Shown: positions 37,081-50,229, counted from the first letter of the stretch. The stretch is DNA of 64,000 nt from Zygnema cylindricum (GCA_037447655.1 JBBHKE010003407.1:1-64000), one strand, 5' to 3'. The notes: generated by a model from the sequence alone, not told the origin. Translations and numbers: made by a program.

Positions 37081-37160
37081 CCATTATTATTATTATTATT
37101 ATTATAATTATTGTTATTATTATTGTTATTATAAGTATTATTATTATTATTATTATTTTG
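37081..37160. repeat. (ATT)n microsatellite
   Basis: Mostly pure ATT units with a few substitutions. Confidence 0.9.
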
Positions 37161-37392
37161 TTTTCTCTTCGTGATACATGGCAACCCCTTCGTTCAAAAG
37201 ACGAAGAGCAAAACTGTTTCGTACCTTTTTGCACTTAAAAGGTTAATTTTATTCAGCCTACAGAGTTTTTTTTTGGATAAAAAACATAAAGGGTGAAAAA
37301 ATCAAAAATGTGGAAAGACAAATTGTGGAAAAACGAAACAAAATGAAAAAATGGAAAATACTAGAAAAAAAACTAAAACTGCAGAATTTCGA

Positions 37393-37860
<468 letters not shown>

Positions 37861-38430
37861 GAAATGTTTGAAGTATGTTTTTTCATTTATTTGTTTTAGA
37901 CAACAAAGAAAATTATATGGTGGTCATGGAACACAGAATGTATCAGCGAAAAAGTTTTTGTAGTTAGTGACGGGTAGCATTCGTCATACTTTACGGCAAA
38001 ATTTTGCCCTATTACATCAAATGTGTCCATTACACATATTTTCCGTGACGCCTTTTTTTATGACTATCATTTTAGAATGTGAGGATCAATGAGAGATATT
38101 TGCAAAAACGGTAAAAAACCGTGGACGAAAAGAGAAACGAAAGGACAACTTTTGCGAAGGTTAACATTTCGACGGAAGTCAAAAAAGAACGTCATGCTTT
38201 ACGTGTATGATTGGATGTTGTATCATCTCTTTTCGTACAATTACGAAATCAACAAAGTAAGCATATGCCTTTTGTCAAACAGTAACCAGGAGCTTTTTTC
38301 AATTTTTCGATAGAAGAAATAATTTTCGAACATCGAACCCCTTATCATTTCTCCCTGGATGCCCATACTTTTTGTCATGCGGTATTGTGTCGGTATATTA
38401 ATTGAATTTATTAATAGCAGTGTCGCGAAA

Positions 38431-39537
38431 TGATGCCACACTAACTTGTATTTGGGTGTAATTTTGAGTTTTGCAGGTACGTATATACAAGTTGGATCGT
38501 ACACATGCTTCTCGTAAATGTCGCCGACGAAAAATTTGAATATTCGCGAGGAATCATCTCAGCCGTCAACGGGAAACTGATACGATCGTCAAAATGGTGC
38601 ATCGTCGCCGTCGACGCGAATTTTATCCGACGGTTGTTGCAATTCGAATGTACAAACAAGCAAACAGTAGTTGTTGACGACGCGGCGCGATTGAACGGAA
38701 TTCAAGTCGTGAACCCATGTAGGTTCACGCATTTCTATGTAGTTAAAAAAGGTTTTAATCTGCAGATTGTGAATTTTGTAGTGTAGGCATATGGTCTTGG
38801 TTGCTTATTGGCCAAGACCCAAATTAGGCGCAAATCGTACATTAAAATACTTGTGCGCTATTGGTTAGTAGTAAATGTCAGACGTTAGTATTTTGGCTAT
38901 TTCGTTAGTACTTAGGCGATTGCGTTAGGTTTGTACTCTCATAATTTGAGAGTACAGAAATTGGTCGAACATGACTTACATTTTTCTGTCTTTATCCCTT
39001 GTCTTTTCTTTTAGTCAAATTGTTAGTGTTTATCTGCAAGGCTTTTCTGCCTTAGTTTGTTGAGCGTTTAGTCTTTTTATCCCTACTATACTTTTTTAAT
39101 AAGCCTTACAATTTAATTCACTCGGTTTCGGCCGAAATTCAAACGATTTTCTTTCACCACTTTTTATTAGTGTGGATTTTGCCATAACCGATTTTTGCAA
39201 GCTGATTCTCAACTTTTGTGGATGCAATTTGTGGATTAGGGTATGACTTTTTGTCGTGTAAAATCTGTCTTTTATTGGAGCTAATTGTTAGGTTTGTTAC
39301 AATTCCGTTATCTCAAATTCTCTACATAATCATTGTTTGTTTTATTGTTGTACTTTTCTGCCATCAGCGTGCTAGATCGCGTTAACTCGGATTCTTCGCA
39401 AATTTTTATTGTTGTTTTTTTGCATTATTTTGGTTTTGTTTTTTTTTATTCGAAATCTTAGACATAACTCCTATAAATAATACACCCAAATCGTGAAGCC
39501 TAGTGCTACCCATCGGTTTAGTATTACTTTACTGTCA
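38431..39537 (+). mobile_element. LTR, subfamily A copy 1
   Basis: It begins TGATGCCACACTAACTTGTA and ends near TTTACTGTCA, about 1.1 kb with TG...CA ends. A GAACCCATGTAGGTTCACGC block near 38710 is followed by TTATTGGCCAAGACC. Near the end is an R/U5-like block with AACTCCTATAAATAA and CCTAGTGCTACCCATCGG. All three blocks recur in the same order in the copies at 42.9 and 51.7 kb, and the first two at 47.4 kb. No primer-binding site was recognised after it. Confidence 0.65.
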
Positions 39538-39735
39538 AATTATCACTTTCCTCTCTTTTTTGTTTGTTATATTTCATTTTCAGTTTTTTAATGTTACAAT
39601 AATTAAAAAATATATATATTATTTTTCACTTTCTCTTTTTGTTTTTAGTATGTCTGTTTCAATTTAGTCCGTTTTCACCTTTCAATTTTAGTTTTCTTTC
39701 TCTGTTTAGTTTGACTAACCAAAATTATAAATATC

Positions 39736-39908
39736 TATATGTATATATATATATATACGTATATATATACATGTATATATATATATATGTATATATATAC
39801 ATACATATATATACATGTATATATATACAGGTATATATATGTATATATATTTGTATATTTATGTGTATATATATATGTGAGCATATATATATATATATAT
39901 ATATATGT
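39736..39908. repeat. (TA)n / TATATACA microsatellite
   Basis: Long TA-dominated repeat with ATATACATGTATATA variants. The frames across it are spurious. Confidence 0.93.
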
Positions 39909-42450
39909 GTTTATATAAATATTGTCATGTGCGATTATATTTATTGCATATGGAGGAATTTCCACCTTATTACGACTTTTTTAGATGCGGTTTTGGACAA
40001 ATTTTGGAGTTAGTTATTATCTGGTCGACAAGGCACGAAACCTATTTTTGAGAGACGATTTTGAGTACATAGTTTATTGTTTTGCTCTATAATCAGACGT
40101 AATATTAAAGTCTATATAGTGTAGCTGATAGAACTCTACTTCATTTAATTTGGATAATTAAGCTATGTGATATTTTAGGTCAAAGTAGTGTTTTAGTGCA
40201 GTTTTAGGGAAATTTGATGTGAAGTAACTTTTCAACGAATTATTCAAATACCCTCTATTTTATATTGGTAGATATAAATTTTTATTACTTTTGGAATAAG
40301 ATTTGGTTTAGAGTAATCAGATAGATATTTAGAGAGATATGGCAGTTTTTGTAAATTGCATAATATAACTTAATTATTGACTTTGTGAAATAATGATTGC
40401 TTCTACCGGTTGGGAATTAGTACAAGCTATCCAGTCGACGTGTCATAAATCAAAGATTTTGACGTTTTTGAGGATTAAACATAGAATAAGTCTCGTTGTG
40501 TTAGTTTTTGACACTAAGTATTAGTTCTAAATGCTTTAGGTTGTTGGAACTCAATATTGTCTTAGAAATGAAGGCTCAAAATTGTCTCTCAATTTTGTTG
40601 GATTGAGTTGTTTCGCTTTCCGAAACCTTAATTCATCAAAAAAATGTTATTTTGCCAACCTTTTTTTTGCCATTCGGATCATGTTGGAGTTGCCTTGGAC
40701 TTGGTCAATTAGTGTCTTGTTTGGCAACAATGATACTTGTGGCTTTGTGATTGCAACAGTCTTTAGGGTTTTGAAGAAGGAAGTTGGACGGATCTTTAAT
40801 TTAGAGGGATCCGTGGATTTTTTGGACCTTCATAGTTTTCGTGGCATCAGGTAACTCATATGGGTGGGTCAAAACCTTTGTTAAGTAAGCATTCAAAGAA
40901 GCTTGGATGTTATTTGTTTTGTGTTTAATTGTTTGTAATATGTTTATATATTGTGGTCAATGGCTTCTGATTGAGTAGGGTAGGAGGCAATCTTGTTAAA
41001 TGAGATCACTGTCATGAAGGTTATGGCAGTCTAAATTATTTCTATTTTGAGTTTATTTATTAATTACCTGAAATAGGGTTATGGTTGACTCTTTTTTGTT
41101 TAAAGATGTTAACATAGCCCAATGAGCTTGTTGATAATAAAGCTCGCGGTTAGACAGAATTGAGAGACCGTGCATTGTTGTGTTTTATAAGGTGCATTTA
41201 TGTCTTTGATTTCAGTTTATTTTTATTTAAAAATGTCAAAAAAAAATATAGATTGATATTGGAATAGAAGGAGAGGTGGGGGGGCACCTCGTAAAGACAT
41301 GTTTGGAAATTCAGAAATGGGTGAAACTAGCTCCTCTTTCCGAAGGGCTAGCTTGGGATGCCATCAGTGCCATTGGTTTTCCGTACAAGTAGAGGACAAG
41401 ACATTCCACATCTCCCAAGTCTTTTCCTAATTTGTATTTTTTTTTCTTCTCATTTTATTGGATGTCCGTTAAAATTTCCCCACTCAGCCGAATTTGTCGA
41501 GCGAATACGAGCTTCACTTCTGGGCCATTTCCACCAATTAGAAGGGCTTCACATTTTTTTTCTCGTTATTCGGCTGCTTCTACTCACTCTCTTATGATTG
41601 GACCAGCTACTCGTGCTAGCCAACCTCACCTTAAGTTATCAATTCCACCACCAGATTTACATAAAACCGTTGAGAGGAAAGAGCTTAGGGCTTTGTATGG
41701 GCAACAATCACGTGATCACAAGGGTCTTAAAGATAGTAATAGAGGAGCTAGGTCAAGAGCAAATGTGTCAAAATCACGGAGGAGCGAGGGGAAGGAAAAG
41801 TCGAACATGTCTCATCTACCAAATTCTCTTTTTTCGTCAGCGGAATTCGTTGCTTTGGAGAGCGATTAGGGAAGACGAAACTCGAGAGATTTAAGAGCTA
41901 GGAGGTCTATATAGGACCTAAACGATCCCTCAACATTGAATTTTCCTACATATTCGTAAACTTCTCCCAATTTTGGCAAGGTTTCGTCGAAAAGGGGGAT
42001 AATTGTTGATTTTCTCTTACCCACGGGGGGAGGAGGAGAGAAATCAAGAGCAAGGAGGGGAAGTTTCGAAATTAGTTGTATAAGATATACTACCGAATTT
42101 ACCAATCCATATTTCAGAGTCACTTGAGGAAGAAGTAAAAATATGAACCATTGGAAAACCACATTTAGGGATAGAGAGGAAAAAGACCGAGAGGTTAACT
42201 GGTGGTTGCACAATGAGATTTGAGTCTTTTCTCCAACATATCAACAAGGATTAGAGCTATACTGGACGAGAAGTTAGACGTAGGTGAAACAGTGCAGATG
42301 GATGACTTAGTTTGGATTCAATCATTGGTATTTACTCTAACCAATAATATAGAATTAGACTCATTTCTTTTTGGATACAGGTCTGCTAGAGAGGGCCGTA
42401 TATGAGGAAAAGTCTTAGCTATCAGATGATTCAGTACCCATTGAGTCTAT

Positions 42451-42725
42451 CTTTGATTCTCCGACCAAGGAACGAACGAGTGTTTCTTCTCCTCTTTTTT
42501 TCCAAGTGTGACTCCTGAACATTACCCCTCCTTTGCGGAGGCCTCTAAGGCCTATGCTGAGGAAAAGAAGGAAGCCCGTGCCCATGTAGTCTATCTTTGA
42601 TTATTCGACCAAGGAACCAACGAGTGCTTCTTCTCCTCCCCTTCCTCCAAATGTGACTCCCGAACATTACCCCTCCTTTGTGGAGGCCTCTAGGGCCTAT
42701 GCTGAGGAAAAGAAGGAAGCTCGTG
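42451..42725. repeat. 144-bp tandem duplication
   Basis: TTTGATTCTCCGACCAAGGA starts a unit at about 42451, and a near-identical unit starts at about 42595. Both run through GAACATTACCCCTCCTTTG and GCTGAGGAAAAGAAGGAAGC. The second unit keeps an open frame better than the first. It lies in decayed retroelement-like coding DNA. Confidence 0.85.
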
Positions 42726-42949
42726 CTCAGGCCCTAGAGAGGAACCGAGTGTCTCCCAGGGCTCGGCCAAAGAGGTAGGCGCATGAGAAGCCTCATTTGG
42801 GTCCTCTTCCGTAGGTCGGGCTTCACACCAGATCCAAAATTCCCAAGGCCGAGATCCAGATTAACCCCGCAGTTTTGACCGATCCACGTCATGTCATGCC
42901 ACATGTCGTCGGCTATTCCAATTGTTTGTATTTAGGTGTTAGGACAGGC

Positions 42950-44266
42950 AGCCGCCACACTAATTTATATTTGGGTGTTATTTGGGTATCGCTAGACTGT
43001 ACATACCCACATTTCGCGTTCGCGTCAACCGTACAATTTTCACATCGTCGTACGCGTCGACCGTGCTTATTCGTTTTGGCTGTAATATGCGATGACGACA
43101 GGTTTACAGTAAAACTTAGAATTCCCGAATTTTTCGCCGACGACGACTTCGACCTTACGACATACATTTTCTCGTGATTTTCGTCGACGGTGAATTCAAT
43201 TTTTTATGTCGACCATACGACTTTTTTTTGTCCGGAATTTATGCGATCGTTAATTGGACCGAACCTACGGTCCTACCGTATCTACTTTCAATTCTCGAAA
43301 TCCTCGCCGACGACATTTTGGAATCATTTCACGCGTGGGAGCATCTCGGCTGTCGATGCCGAATATGTAATTTTGGTTATATCACATCTTGATCATCGAT
43401 GCAAATGATAGACAAATCAACAGTCAGTTTTGACGAAGCGAAGTCATTGGACCATTTTAATTCGTGAACCATTGGGAGGTCCATGCATTCACATGTAGAT
43501 AAGAAGGCTTTTAATCCGTAGGTTATAGATTCTGTAACGTATGGCATAGGATTTTGGCCTCAAATTGGCTAAATCCAAACTAGACGCAAATACTTACATC
43601 GCACGTTGTACTCTGATTGGCCTGTTATTGCTAGGCGTAGTTTTTGATACTTTTTTTATATTTGATCATTTCCTGCACACAATTTTCAAGTGCAGGAATT
43701 ATTTATTTTCAGTATTTAGGATTTTTCTACATCCATCTTTTTATTTGTAAAATTGATCGGACAGCTTAGAGGCGATTTTTTGCCTGTGTCTGAAGTGTCT
43801 AGTTTTCCATTACATTATCAATATCTTGTAAAGCGTTACATATTAATGTATACGGCTTCGGCCAAGACCTACACAATTTCCCTTCACTTTTCTCGTCTTT
43901 TTGAGTGGATTTCGACCGCGTTCTAACGATACAAACTTCTTTTCTTGGTTGTGGCTGATCTTTCATTAGTGTTGAAGTTGCATGTTGAAATTATTGATTT
44001 GTTGTTTTTAATTTCTTGTGATTGTGGATTTATTCATATTTGGCTTATGCGCATCTTTTGAGTTTGGCTATCTTAAACTTCATAAGTGTCAGGCATATTG
44101 TCATTTTGAGTGTGTGTTTGTCTTTCTCAATTGTTTATGCTTTGATTTGTTTTATTTAAGTATAAATTCAAATTATTCTCGATAAGCTAACTCCTGCAAA
44201 GAATATAAATATACCGTAGGGCCTAGTGGTCATCCATCGGCTTAGTATTCATACACTTGAAAATTG
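42950..44266 (+). mobile_element. LTR, subfamily A copy 2
   Basis: It begins with GCCACACTAATTTATATTTGGGTGTTATTT, matching LTR A1 at its start, and has the GAACCATTGGGAGGTCCATG block near 43466 and the CCTAGTGGTCATCCATCGGC end block near 44222. The middle is strongly diverged from A1. It is followed by a leader and gag region (44.8 kb on), so it could be the 5' LTR of that element. Confidence 0.6.
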
Positions 44267-45490
44267 TCGTCTTTTCTTTTCTCGCTTGTTTGTTTTATTA
44301 AAATTTCGGTTTTTTTTTATTTAAAAAGAAAAAAATCAAAAATATTTAAAAAAAAATCAAAAATATACATTTATAGATACATTTATACAAAAATATATAA
44401 CTAGCTGTACATTTATAATTACCATTTGCTTGTTGGTTGACGTTTTTATCTTATTGACCAATTTTTGGCCAACGATATACAACACTAACTTAAATATTCG
44501 GTTTTTAATTTCTCCGTTTAATTTGTTATATATAAGGGGCATCGTTTGCTCAAATTGAGGTATACTTCACTAAAGAGTGGACTTAGTGGAGCGGAGCCGT
44601 TCTTGGGAGCTCTGCAAAACTTCGGTTGTAGCAAACAATTGCGGTTCACCATTGGCAATCAACAGATTGTTAAGAGTGTTATGTAAGTATCACGATGCCT
44701 TGCGGGTATAGGCGCGTGCTAAGGTAGTCGGTTGATCCTATAAATCGATATTGTTTGGAGTGGAATAGTGTCAATCTAGTTGTATTGAGCATTGTATTTG
44801 TCCAGCTTTCCATGTTTGATATGTGACCCTGAGTGGCCTTGGCTGAGTTTGCTTTTTGTGGTGTGGGATTTCTTCCATAGATCTTGCCGTTGGAGGCAAT
44901 GGTTAGCTCTTTTGTGGATTGTGCCGCTTTAGATATGCACTTGGGAGAGCTTGGATAGTAAGTTATTTGCCTTTATAGATCTTGCCTTTCGGCCTTGTCC
45001 CATTGTTTGCAGGGTAAAAGGTTTTGGTAATACGGCTTTTTGATAGATCTGGCCATCGAGGCCCTGTTAGAGATTGATCGACTGATTCGACCAGAGAGTG
45101 GTGTGGCTTGGCATTTGAAGCATATCGGATATATCGATTTTGTTATCTGGTCATCATTTGGTGTTATCATTTTTTTATGCCCACCGATTGGAATAATCTT
45201 GATTATCCTGTCGGAACCATCGATCGTCGGCCTCGTTTAGGCCCAGAGAACCAAAACCATCAGATTTATCTAGTCTTTTAGACCATCCTTTCCCCGAATA
45301 TTTCGGGTCAAATTTCTCTTTCGGTTCGATTTGCCCTCACATCATTATCTTCCTTATCATCAGTCTCTTTCACATTTTTCGAAGAGGAATCTCACCATGA
45401 TTCCCTTGACGGGTCGGATTCAATTCATTACCTTTTTGGTTTCCACAAATTACAAATTTATTATTATCTCCAATCATTCCATTATTGGAA
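44267..45490 (+). mobile_element. Retroelement leader, homologous to 53790-54490
   Basis: Phrases such as TTTATAGATCTTGCCTTTCG followed by GCCTTGTCCCATTGTTTGCA, GGTTTTGGTAATACGGC and GATAGATCTGGCCATCGAGG recur with moderate divergence at 53940-54060. In both places they precede the same gag N-terminus. This is the untranslated or early-coding leader of one LTR-element family. No primer-binding site was recognised. Confidence 0.65.
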
Positions 45491-47436
45491 ATGGCTTCCA
45501 CATCCGAAGGAGGGGGTCGCTTTCATTTCTGTTTTTCAAGAATGAAAGACACCATGACTTTATCACATTTTCGAATGCTATTCGATACCGAAATGCGTGA
45601 TCTTGCATTTTGGTACTAAGATCGATTTGACCTACGGGTCGCTTTCTCTTTTTAGGCCGTTACTTTCGCGGTTCAGCCCTAACTCTTAATTCCCGCAAGT
45701 ATGATTCTGTACTTGCGATGACGGAGTTTTCTCCACCGTTCGCTGAGAGTCTTGCAATTATAGGACAACCAGAAATTCCTTATCAACCGGCTATCGCGGA
45801 AGTTTTTGATCTCAACGGCGATGTTATTACAGAAGTAGTTGCAAAAATACCGCAACAGTTTACTATAGCTGCACGTGCTGGAATCTCAGCACGACCAACG
45901 ATGATGATGCCTATACTGGATCCGCTCTTTGTCATGTTTGAAATGTTGCAAGCGAAATACCGTATGCAAAACCCTGACCAAGTTCGTGAGTTAATGAACT
46001 TCGAACGGAAGTCAAGAGAGACTGCCCATGCCATGCGTGCTCGTATGGAAGCTCTTCGTGAAGCATTGCCGGACTTAATGTCGGATGTTGAAGCTGTCTA
46101 GAAAGTTGTTGTACAGTTTCCGAGTCAGTTTAAGTAATTTATTCAGAGTCACCTAACTCAAACGTACGGCTTGAAGTTCACTTTCGACCAAGCCGCCCAA
46201 CATGTCGTGGAATACGAAATGCAAAATTGTTGGTGGGAAGCCCATGACCATCGTAAAGCGGTCCCGAAAGAACCGATTGTTCCACATGGAACAATCATTG
46301 TCTTAATAACCGACCTCCTAAAATCTCGGCCATGGGAACCTCACCTATTGCTTGCGGAAACCGATTTTGTTTTCGATATGGAAAGATGGGGCACGATACT
46401 CGAATGTGTCCAAACAAAACTGTTACTTGTACACATTGCAAGCAAACCAGACACTATGTCCAACGTTGTCATATAAAGAACGCGGATTTTTCCTGTCAGA
46501 ATCAAATTAAAAATGGTGGCATTTTTGCTCGATCCACAAAATCGGTTCAACTCGTTAAAGAATCGGAGATGCACACCACTCCACCTAGGGTATCTGGAAG
46601 AGAGAGAGAGCGTTAAGAAACGTAAGAGCAAATGGCGGCTATGATGAAGGAACAATTTGCAGCCTTCATAACTCAAATGAAACCTTAATTTACTCGAATA
46701 GCTCGCACTGTTGTACACATGCCCACGTTGGCAGGTCAAATTTTACGAGATTCCACCATCGAACAACGAGAAGCTACGTTCGACAAAGGTTCGACCGATC
46801 ACAGCCGTGACGGTAAGACCCCTAACACACGCATTCTTTTATCATTTAATAAAGAGCCTTCTCCTCCCTTGCCCGAAACCGCTTCAACCATCGCGGCTGA
46901 AGCTCTCAACATAGTGGATCGAACTATAAATGAGGCAAACCGTGTGAAAGAACGCTTGTGCGTTCTATCCACTATGATGTACAACTCACCAAAAATCTCC
47001 CCTATCTCTTTTACCTCCAACAACTCAGCTGCAGCTCCCGCGTTAAAAGCATTTCAGCTGCACATAAATCTTGCTGCTATTTAGCCTATTTCGATAGAGG
47101 AGCGAAATTCCCTCGATCCTCACATCAGTTTTTTGGATAATGGGAAAGGTGCATTGTTGATCAATGCTATAGCCCTTTCCTTGCCTCTTATGGATACGGG
47201 TGCAAAGCCGGTGATATTGGGCTCTACCTTTGCACTTAAGCTTAGTTTAACTCCGAACAAGCTTCAGTCTACTTCTATTCGCTTGTTAACATCAACGGGT
47301 AGAACCGAGCCAGTTTTAGGAATCATTAAAAAAATGCTTGTTTTCAGATTCTTGAATGGAACGGCCACAGACTTTGCTGAGATCCCAGTTCACGATGTGG
47401 TGACTAAATGTAGTGATTCTGAATGCCTAGTGGGAC
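45491..47436 (+). pseudogene. Ty3/gypsy-like gag and protease relic, truncated
   Basis: In order: a CFSRMKDTMTLSHFRML segment (45525 on) also present at 54520; an open frame 45718-46101 with an amphipathic gag-like region; a zinc-knuckle zone at about 46370-46450 with one decayed (CFRYGKMGHDTRMC) and one intact (CTHCKQTRHYVQRC) CCHC motif; and a retropepsin-like domain from 47133 with LPLMDTGAKPVILG. Frameshifts and stops separate the parts. After CLVGLSC the frame runs straight into LTR B1, so RT, RNase H and integrase are absent. The assignment to Ty3/gypsy rather than another LTR lineage rests only on gag-PR and order. Confidence 0.75.
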
Positions 47437-48234
47437 TGTCATGCCGCATGGTATCGGACGCATGCGCGCACAACATTTTGCATGCGTACACGATATCGCG
47501 CACGCACGCACAATATTGTGCTCGCGCGCGTGATATTTTGCATGCGTGCACAATACGGTGCACGCACGCGCAATATTGTGTCTACGCGAACGATATCGTG
47601 CACGCGCTCGCGATATTCGGCGTGCGCGTGATTTCATTCACGCGCGCACGATATCATTCTCGCACGCACGATATTTCGGCGTGCGTGTATGATTTTCGGT
47701 CGCATGTGCGACCGCGATTTATTTATGTTTGATGTGTACGCGATTTGCGTACACGTCTAATAGAACAAATACTAATTTCGTGCGTGGTACCATGTCGTAT
47801 CATGCGCATGTACACATTTTTCAAGTATTTCGTGCGATACTATATATTTCGTGCGATATGTTTCGTGTGTGTGTACGCACGCGATTTTGGGAGTATCAAC
47901 GTGAAGTATCGTTTGGAGGCGTATCGCGATTTCCGGGCGACGCTTCGATACATATGTTTATTTAAGTCGCGAACCCATGTAGGTTCGCGCATACATGTAG
48001 TTAGGGAGGGTTTTTACCCTTGGACAGTGGATTATGCGGAACGTGCGGCAGACAATGTTGGCCGCCTATTGGCCAACATTCTAAGTAGTTCTTTCATGTT
48101 AACTATCGTAGACTTAGGTTAGGGTTTGCGTAGGCGTAGCGTAGCTAATACTTAGTCTATTTTCAGACTTAGAATTTCTAGCTTTTGGACAAGAATTTTC
48201 TCTTGGCGGCGGAGCTTTCTCTTGCTCTCTCTCT
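47437..48234 (+). mobile_element. LTR, subfamily B copy 1, cut by the assembly gap
   Basis: It starts TGTCATGCCGCATGGTATCG and matches LTR B2 (51717) through its CG-rich U3-like part. The match continues through GAACCCATGTAGGTTCGCGC, CCGCCTATTGGCCAACATTC, the AGACTTAGGTTAGGGTTTGC block and CTTTTGGACAAGAATTTTCT, up to a CT repeat at the N run. The LTR end block present in B2 does not reappear after the gap. It begins inside the protease relic. Confidence 0.8.
47455..47720. repeat. CG-rich alternating purine-pyrimidine array in LTR B1
   Basis: Units of about 25-35 nt such as CACGCACGCACAATATTGTG and CACGATATC flank CGCGCG-type stretches and contain small palindromes (AATATT, CGATATCG). It contrasts sharply with the AT-rich surroundings. 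The equivalent part of LTR B2 (51725-51870) keeps the pattern with different unit order. Confidence 0.8.
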
Positions 48235-48244
48235 NNNNNNNNNN
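48235..48244. other. Assembly gap (10 N)
   Basis: Ten N follow directly after a (CT)n run in LTR B1. The true gap size is unknown. Confidence 1.
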
Positions 48245-49242
48245 AGCATGCTCCTTAGATACTATTTCTTAGTAATTATATGTTTCTTATACCACTTACA
48301 TATGAAACAGCAAACATCAAACACTTTCCTGCTCTACCTACTTCGCTACTAAGCAATTTGAGGCGCTGCGTATTAACGTTAATAATGTTACACTTCGCTG
48401 TTACAATTTTCATAGGCATGTGATTCTTACTTAAAGATACTTGTGTTTATTTTCTCTGAGCTTTGTTGACATGGCATGATCTTAAATATTTGTTTTGATT
48501 TCATGTGTATTTTTGTATGCAAAGCGATTAATGTGTTGATTTTCACATAAGGTTGTAACACTTTTAGTTGTGTAATTAGCGAAACGTATGTTTTTATGTG
48601 TACTTTAGTTTTGTTTATAAATTCTAGTACGGTACAGTTGTTTCGAGTCTCTTTTATTTGTGTTCATAGAAATTCATTCTTAGTGTACGGATACTTTTAA
48701 CATTGTCGCTTCACATTGTAATAATTGCAATTATGCGTCGCGGAGTTTAACGAATCATCGCTTCATCCATCTCGTCCTTTCACAAACTACAAACGACAAA
48801 GTATACATTCACCATATTCTTTGTATATTAATGATTCTTTATCATAGATTCCTCGTACGAAATATTCTTTTCGTCCTCAACTCTATCGTCCACCGACTTT
48901 GTCATTGGCCATCACCAGTTATACCGTTTGGTCCGTTGCAGCCTCGATTCTTTTGTGGACGTCGTGTAACCAGCCCACTCTAAATGTTGAGCTAGACTTA
49001 GTACTTAATCTGTCTATTTTGTACATCAAATTAACCGATTATAATGAGAAGACATTCTCTCGTCTGTCCTTCTCTTTTTGTATTCTTTTTGTCTCTTTTG
49101 TCTTATATCTTTTGCTTTCATATTCTTTTTGCCATGATTCCACTCTATTATATCTTTCATGTCTTTCTCTGATTTCTCTCTCTTTTGCCCACCATGCCAT
49201 TACCCTCTACACTAAATATATCCACTGAAATTAAGTACTAGT
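48245..49242. other. AT-rich spacer after the gap
   Basis: No domain, RNA gene or LTR end block was recognised. A short frame at 48899-49228 is hydrophobic and Ser/Leu-rich without homology that I can name. Confidence 0.4.
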
Positions 49243-49566
49243 ACAGAATTTGACAAAACGTGCAGTTTCATGTCATTATGACGTTTGCATTACGCGGTTT
49301 ATTAAACTGCATTTACATAAAAACGGGTTGTACAAAATCATTATTTGTACTTTTTTACTTAAAAAAATACAATTTTGCACGGTTAGACACCGACCATACG
49401 CCACACTATTTAAAACGACACTCTATTATAGATATTAACGGTCATTCAAAAAGTACCTTAAATAGGGTAAAGAATAATTTAGAGTAATGTACTCTATTTA
49501 TAGTGATAAAGTCAAAATTTGGGGTGACGGAATTAACGTACAAAACTCTAATTACGATTCGCGTTG
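49243..49566. mobile_element. MITE copy 4, left end missing
   Basis: It matches the complement of MITE copy 6 over CAGAATTTGACAAAACGTGC, CATTATGACGTTTGCATTAC and TTTGTACTTTTTTACTTA. It ends with CTCTAATTACGATTCGCGTTG followed by TA, the family's right terminus. No matching left terminus was found. Confidence 0.75.
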
Positions 49567-49804
49567 TAGTGTTGTTTTTGTTCACTATTGGTCTTCACAG
49601 CAATGGCTTGTTTCGATAATTATTTTGTAAAAATTGTACAAATTTATATGATTGGAGCTAGGAAGTCGGGAGATCATACAAAGCATACAACAGAGAGGCT
49701 AATGGTATTGTACAGACTAATGGTAGCATAGGTATACATAGTAACTCTTCCTTTCTTAAGGAAATATTGTGAACCCATACTATTGTATATCCAAGGCACT
49801 TTTT

Positions 49805-49905
49805 GAGCCCTCGGTCCAATGATTCGTGCTATCTTACTATTTGGAGAGTATGTTTTCAACAATGCATGGCACAAAAGCACTAAAGCTTCACCATTTAAAC
49901 TCAAC
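49805..49905. repeat. ~95-bp dispersed repeat, copy 1
   Basis: TCCAATGATTCGTGCTATCT through ACTATTTGGAGAGTATGTTT to AAAGCTTCACCATTTAAAC recurs at 61255-61350 with about ten differences. I do not recognise the source element. Confidence 0.85.
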
Positions 49906-50229
49906 TTTGGTCAACCAAAAAAAACGGAGCAGAACAGGAAGGAACAAAACGTCACCGAACGTTGCGAAACGAAAAGGAATGGAACATAACGGAACGCTAT
50001 TTTACAGAACATGTACCTTTTTTTATTACAAAACAACAAACATACCGACTCATGATATATATTTCATTTTTGTTGTTTCGTTTGTTTGTCCAGATCAACT
50101 ATCATGCCACGTTGTCATGCAAAAACTGTATAATTCTTTAAGGTTAGACATCTATTACCAAAAAAGTGGGGTAGTTTCTTAGACGTACATTTTTGTACCA
50201 TTTTTGTACATTTGTTTTATTTGTTTAAT

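Larger units (their letters stand above)
39538..42949 (+). other. Sequence between LTR A1 and LTR A2, possible non-autonomous element interior
   Basis: If the two LTRs belong to one element, this 3.4-kb interior lacks RT, integrase and protease. There is a gag-like or unknown frame around 41540-41870 (Ser/Arg/Lys-rich) and a Pro/Glu/Ala-rich stretch at 42450-42780 reading VTPEHYPSFVEASRAYAEEK. I recognise neither. The rest is AT-rich and featureless. Confidence 0.35.

Noticed and set aside
38505-38786. Plus-strand 93-residue frame
   Set aside because: Lies wholly inside LTR A1 and is not kept in the other LTR copies.
47445-47732. Continuation of the protease frame as a His/Ala/Arg-rich protein
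   Set aside because: The sequence after the LTR B start is LTR, and the frame is an accident of the CG-rich array.
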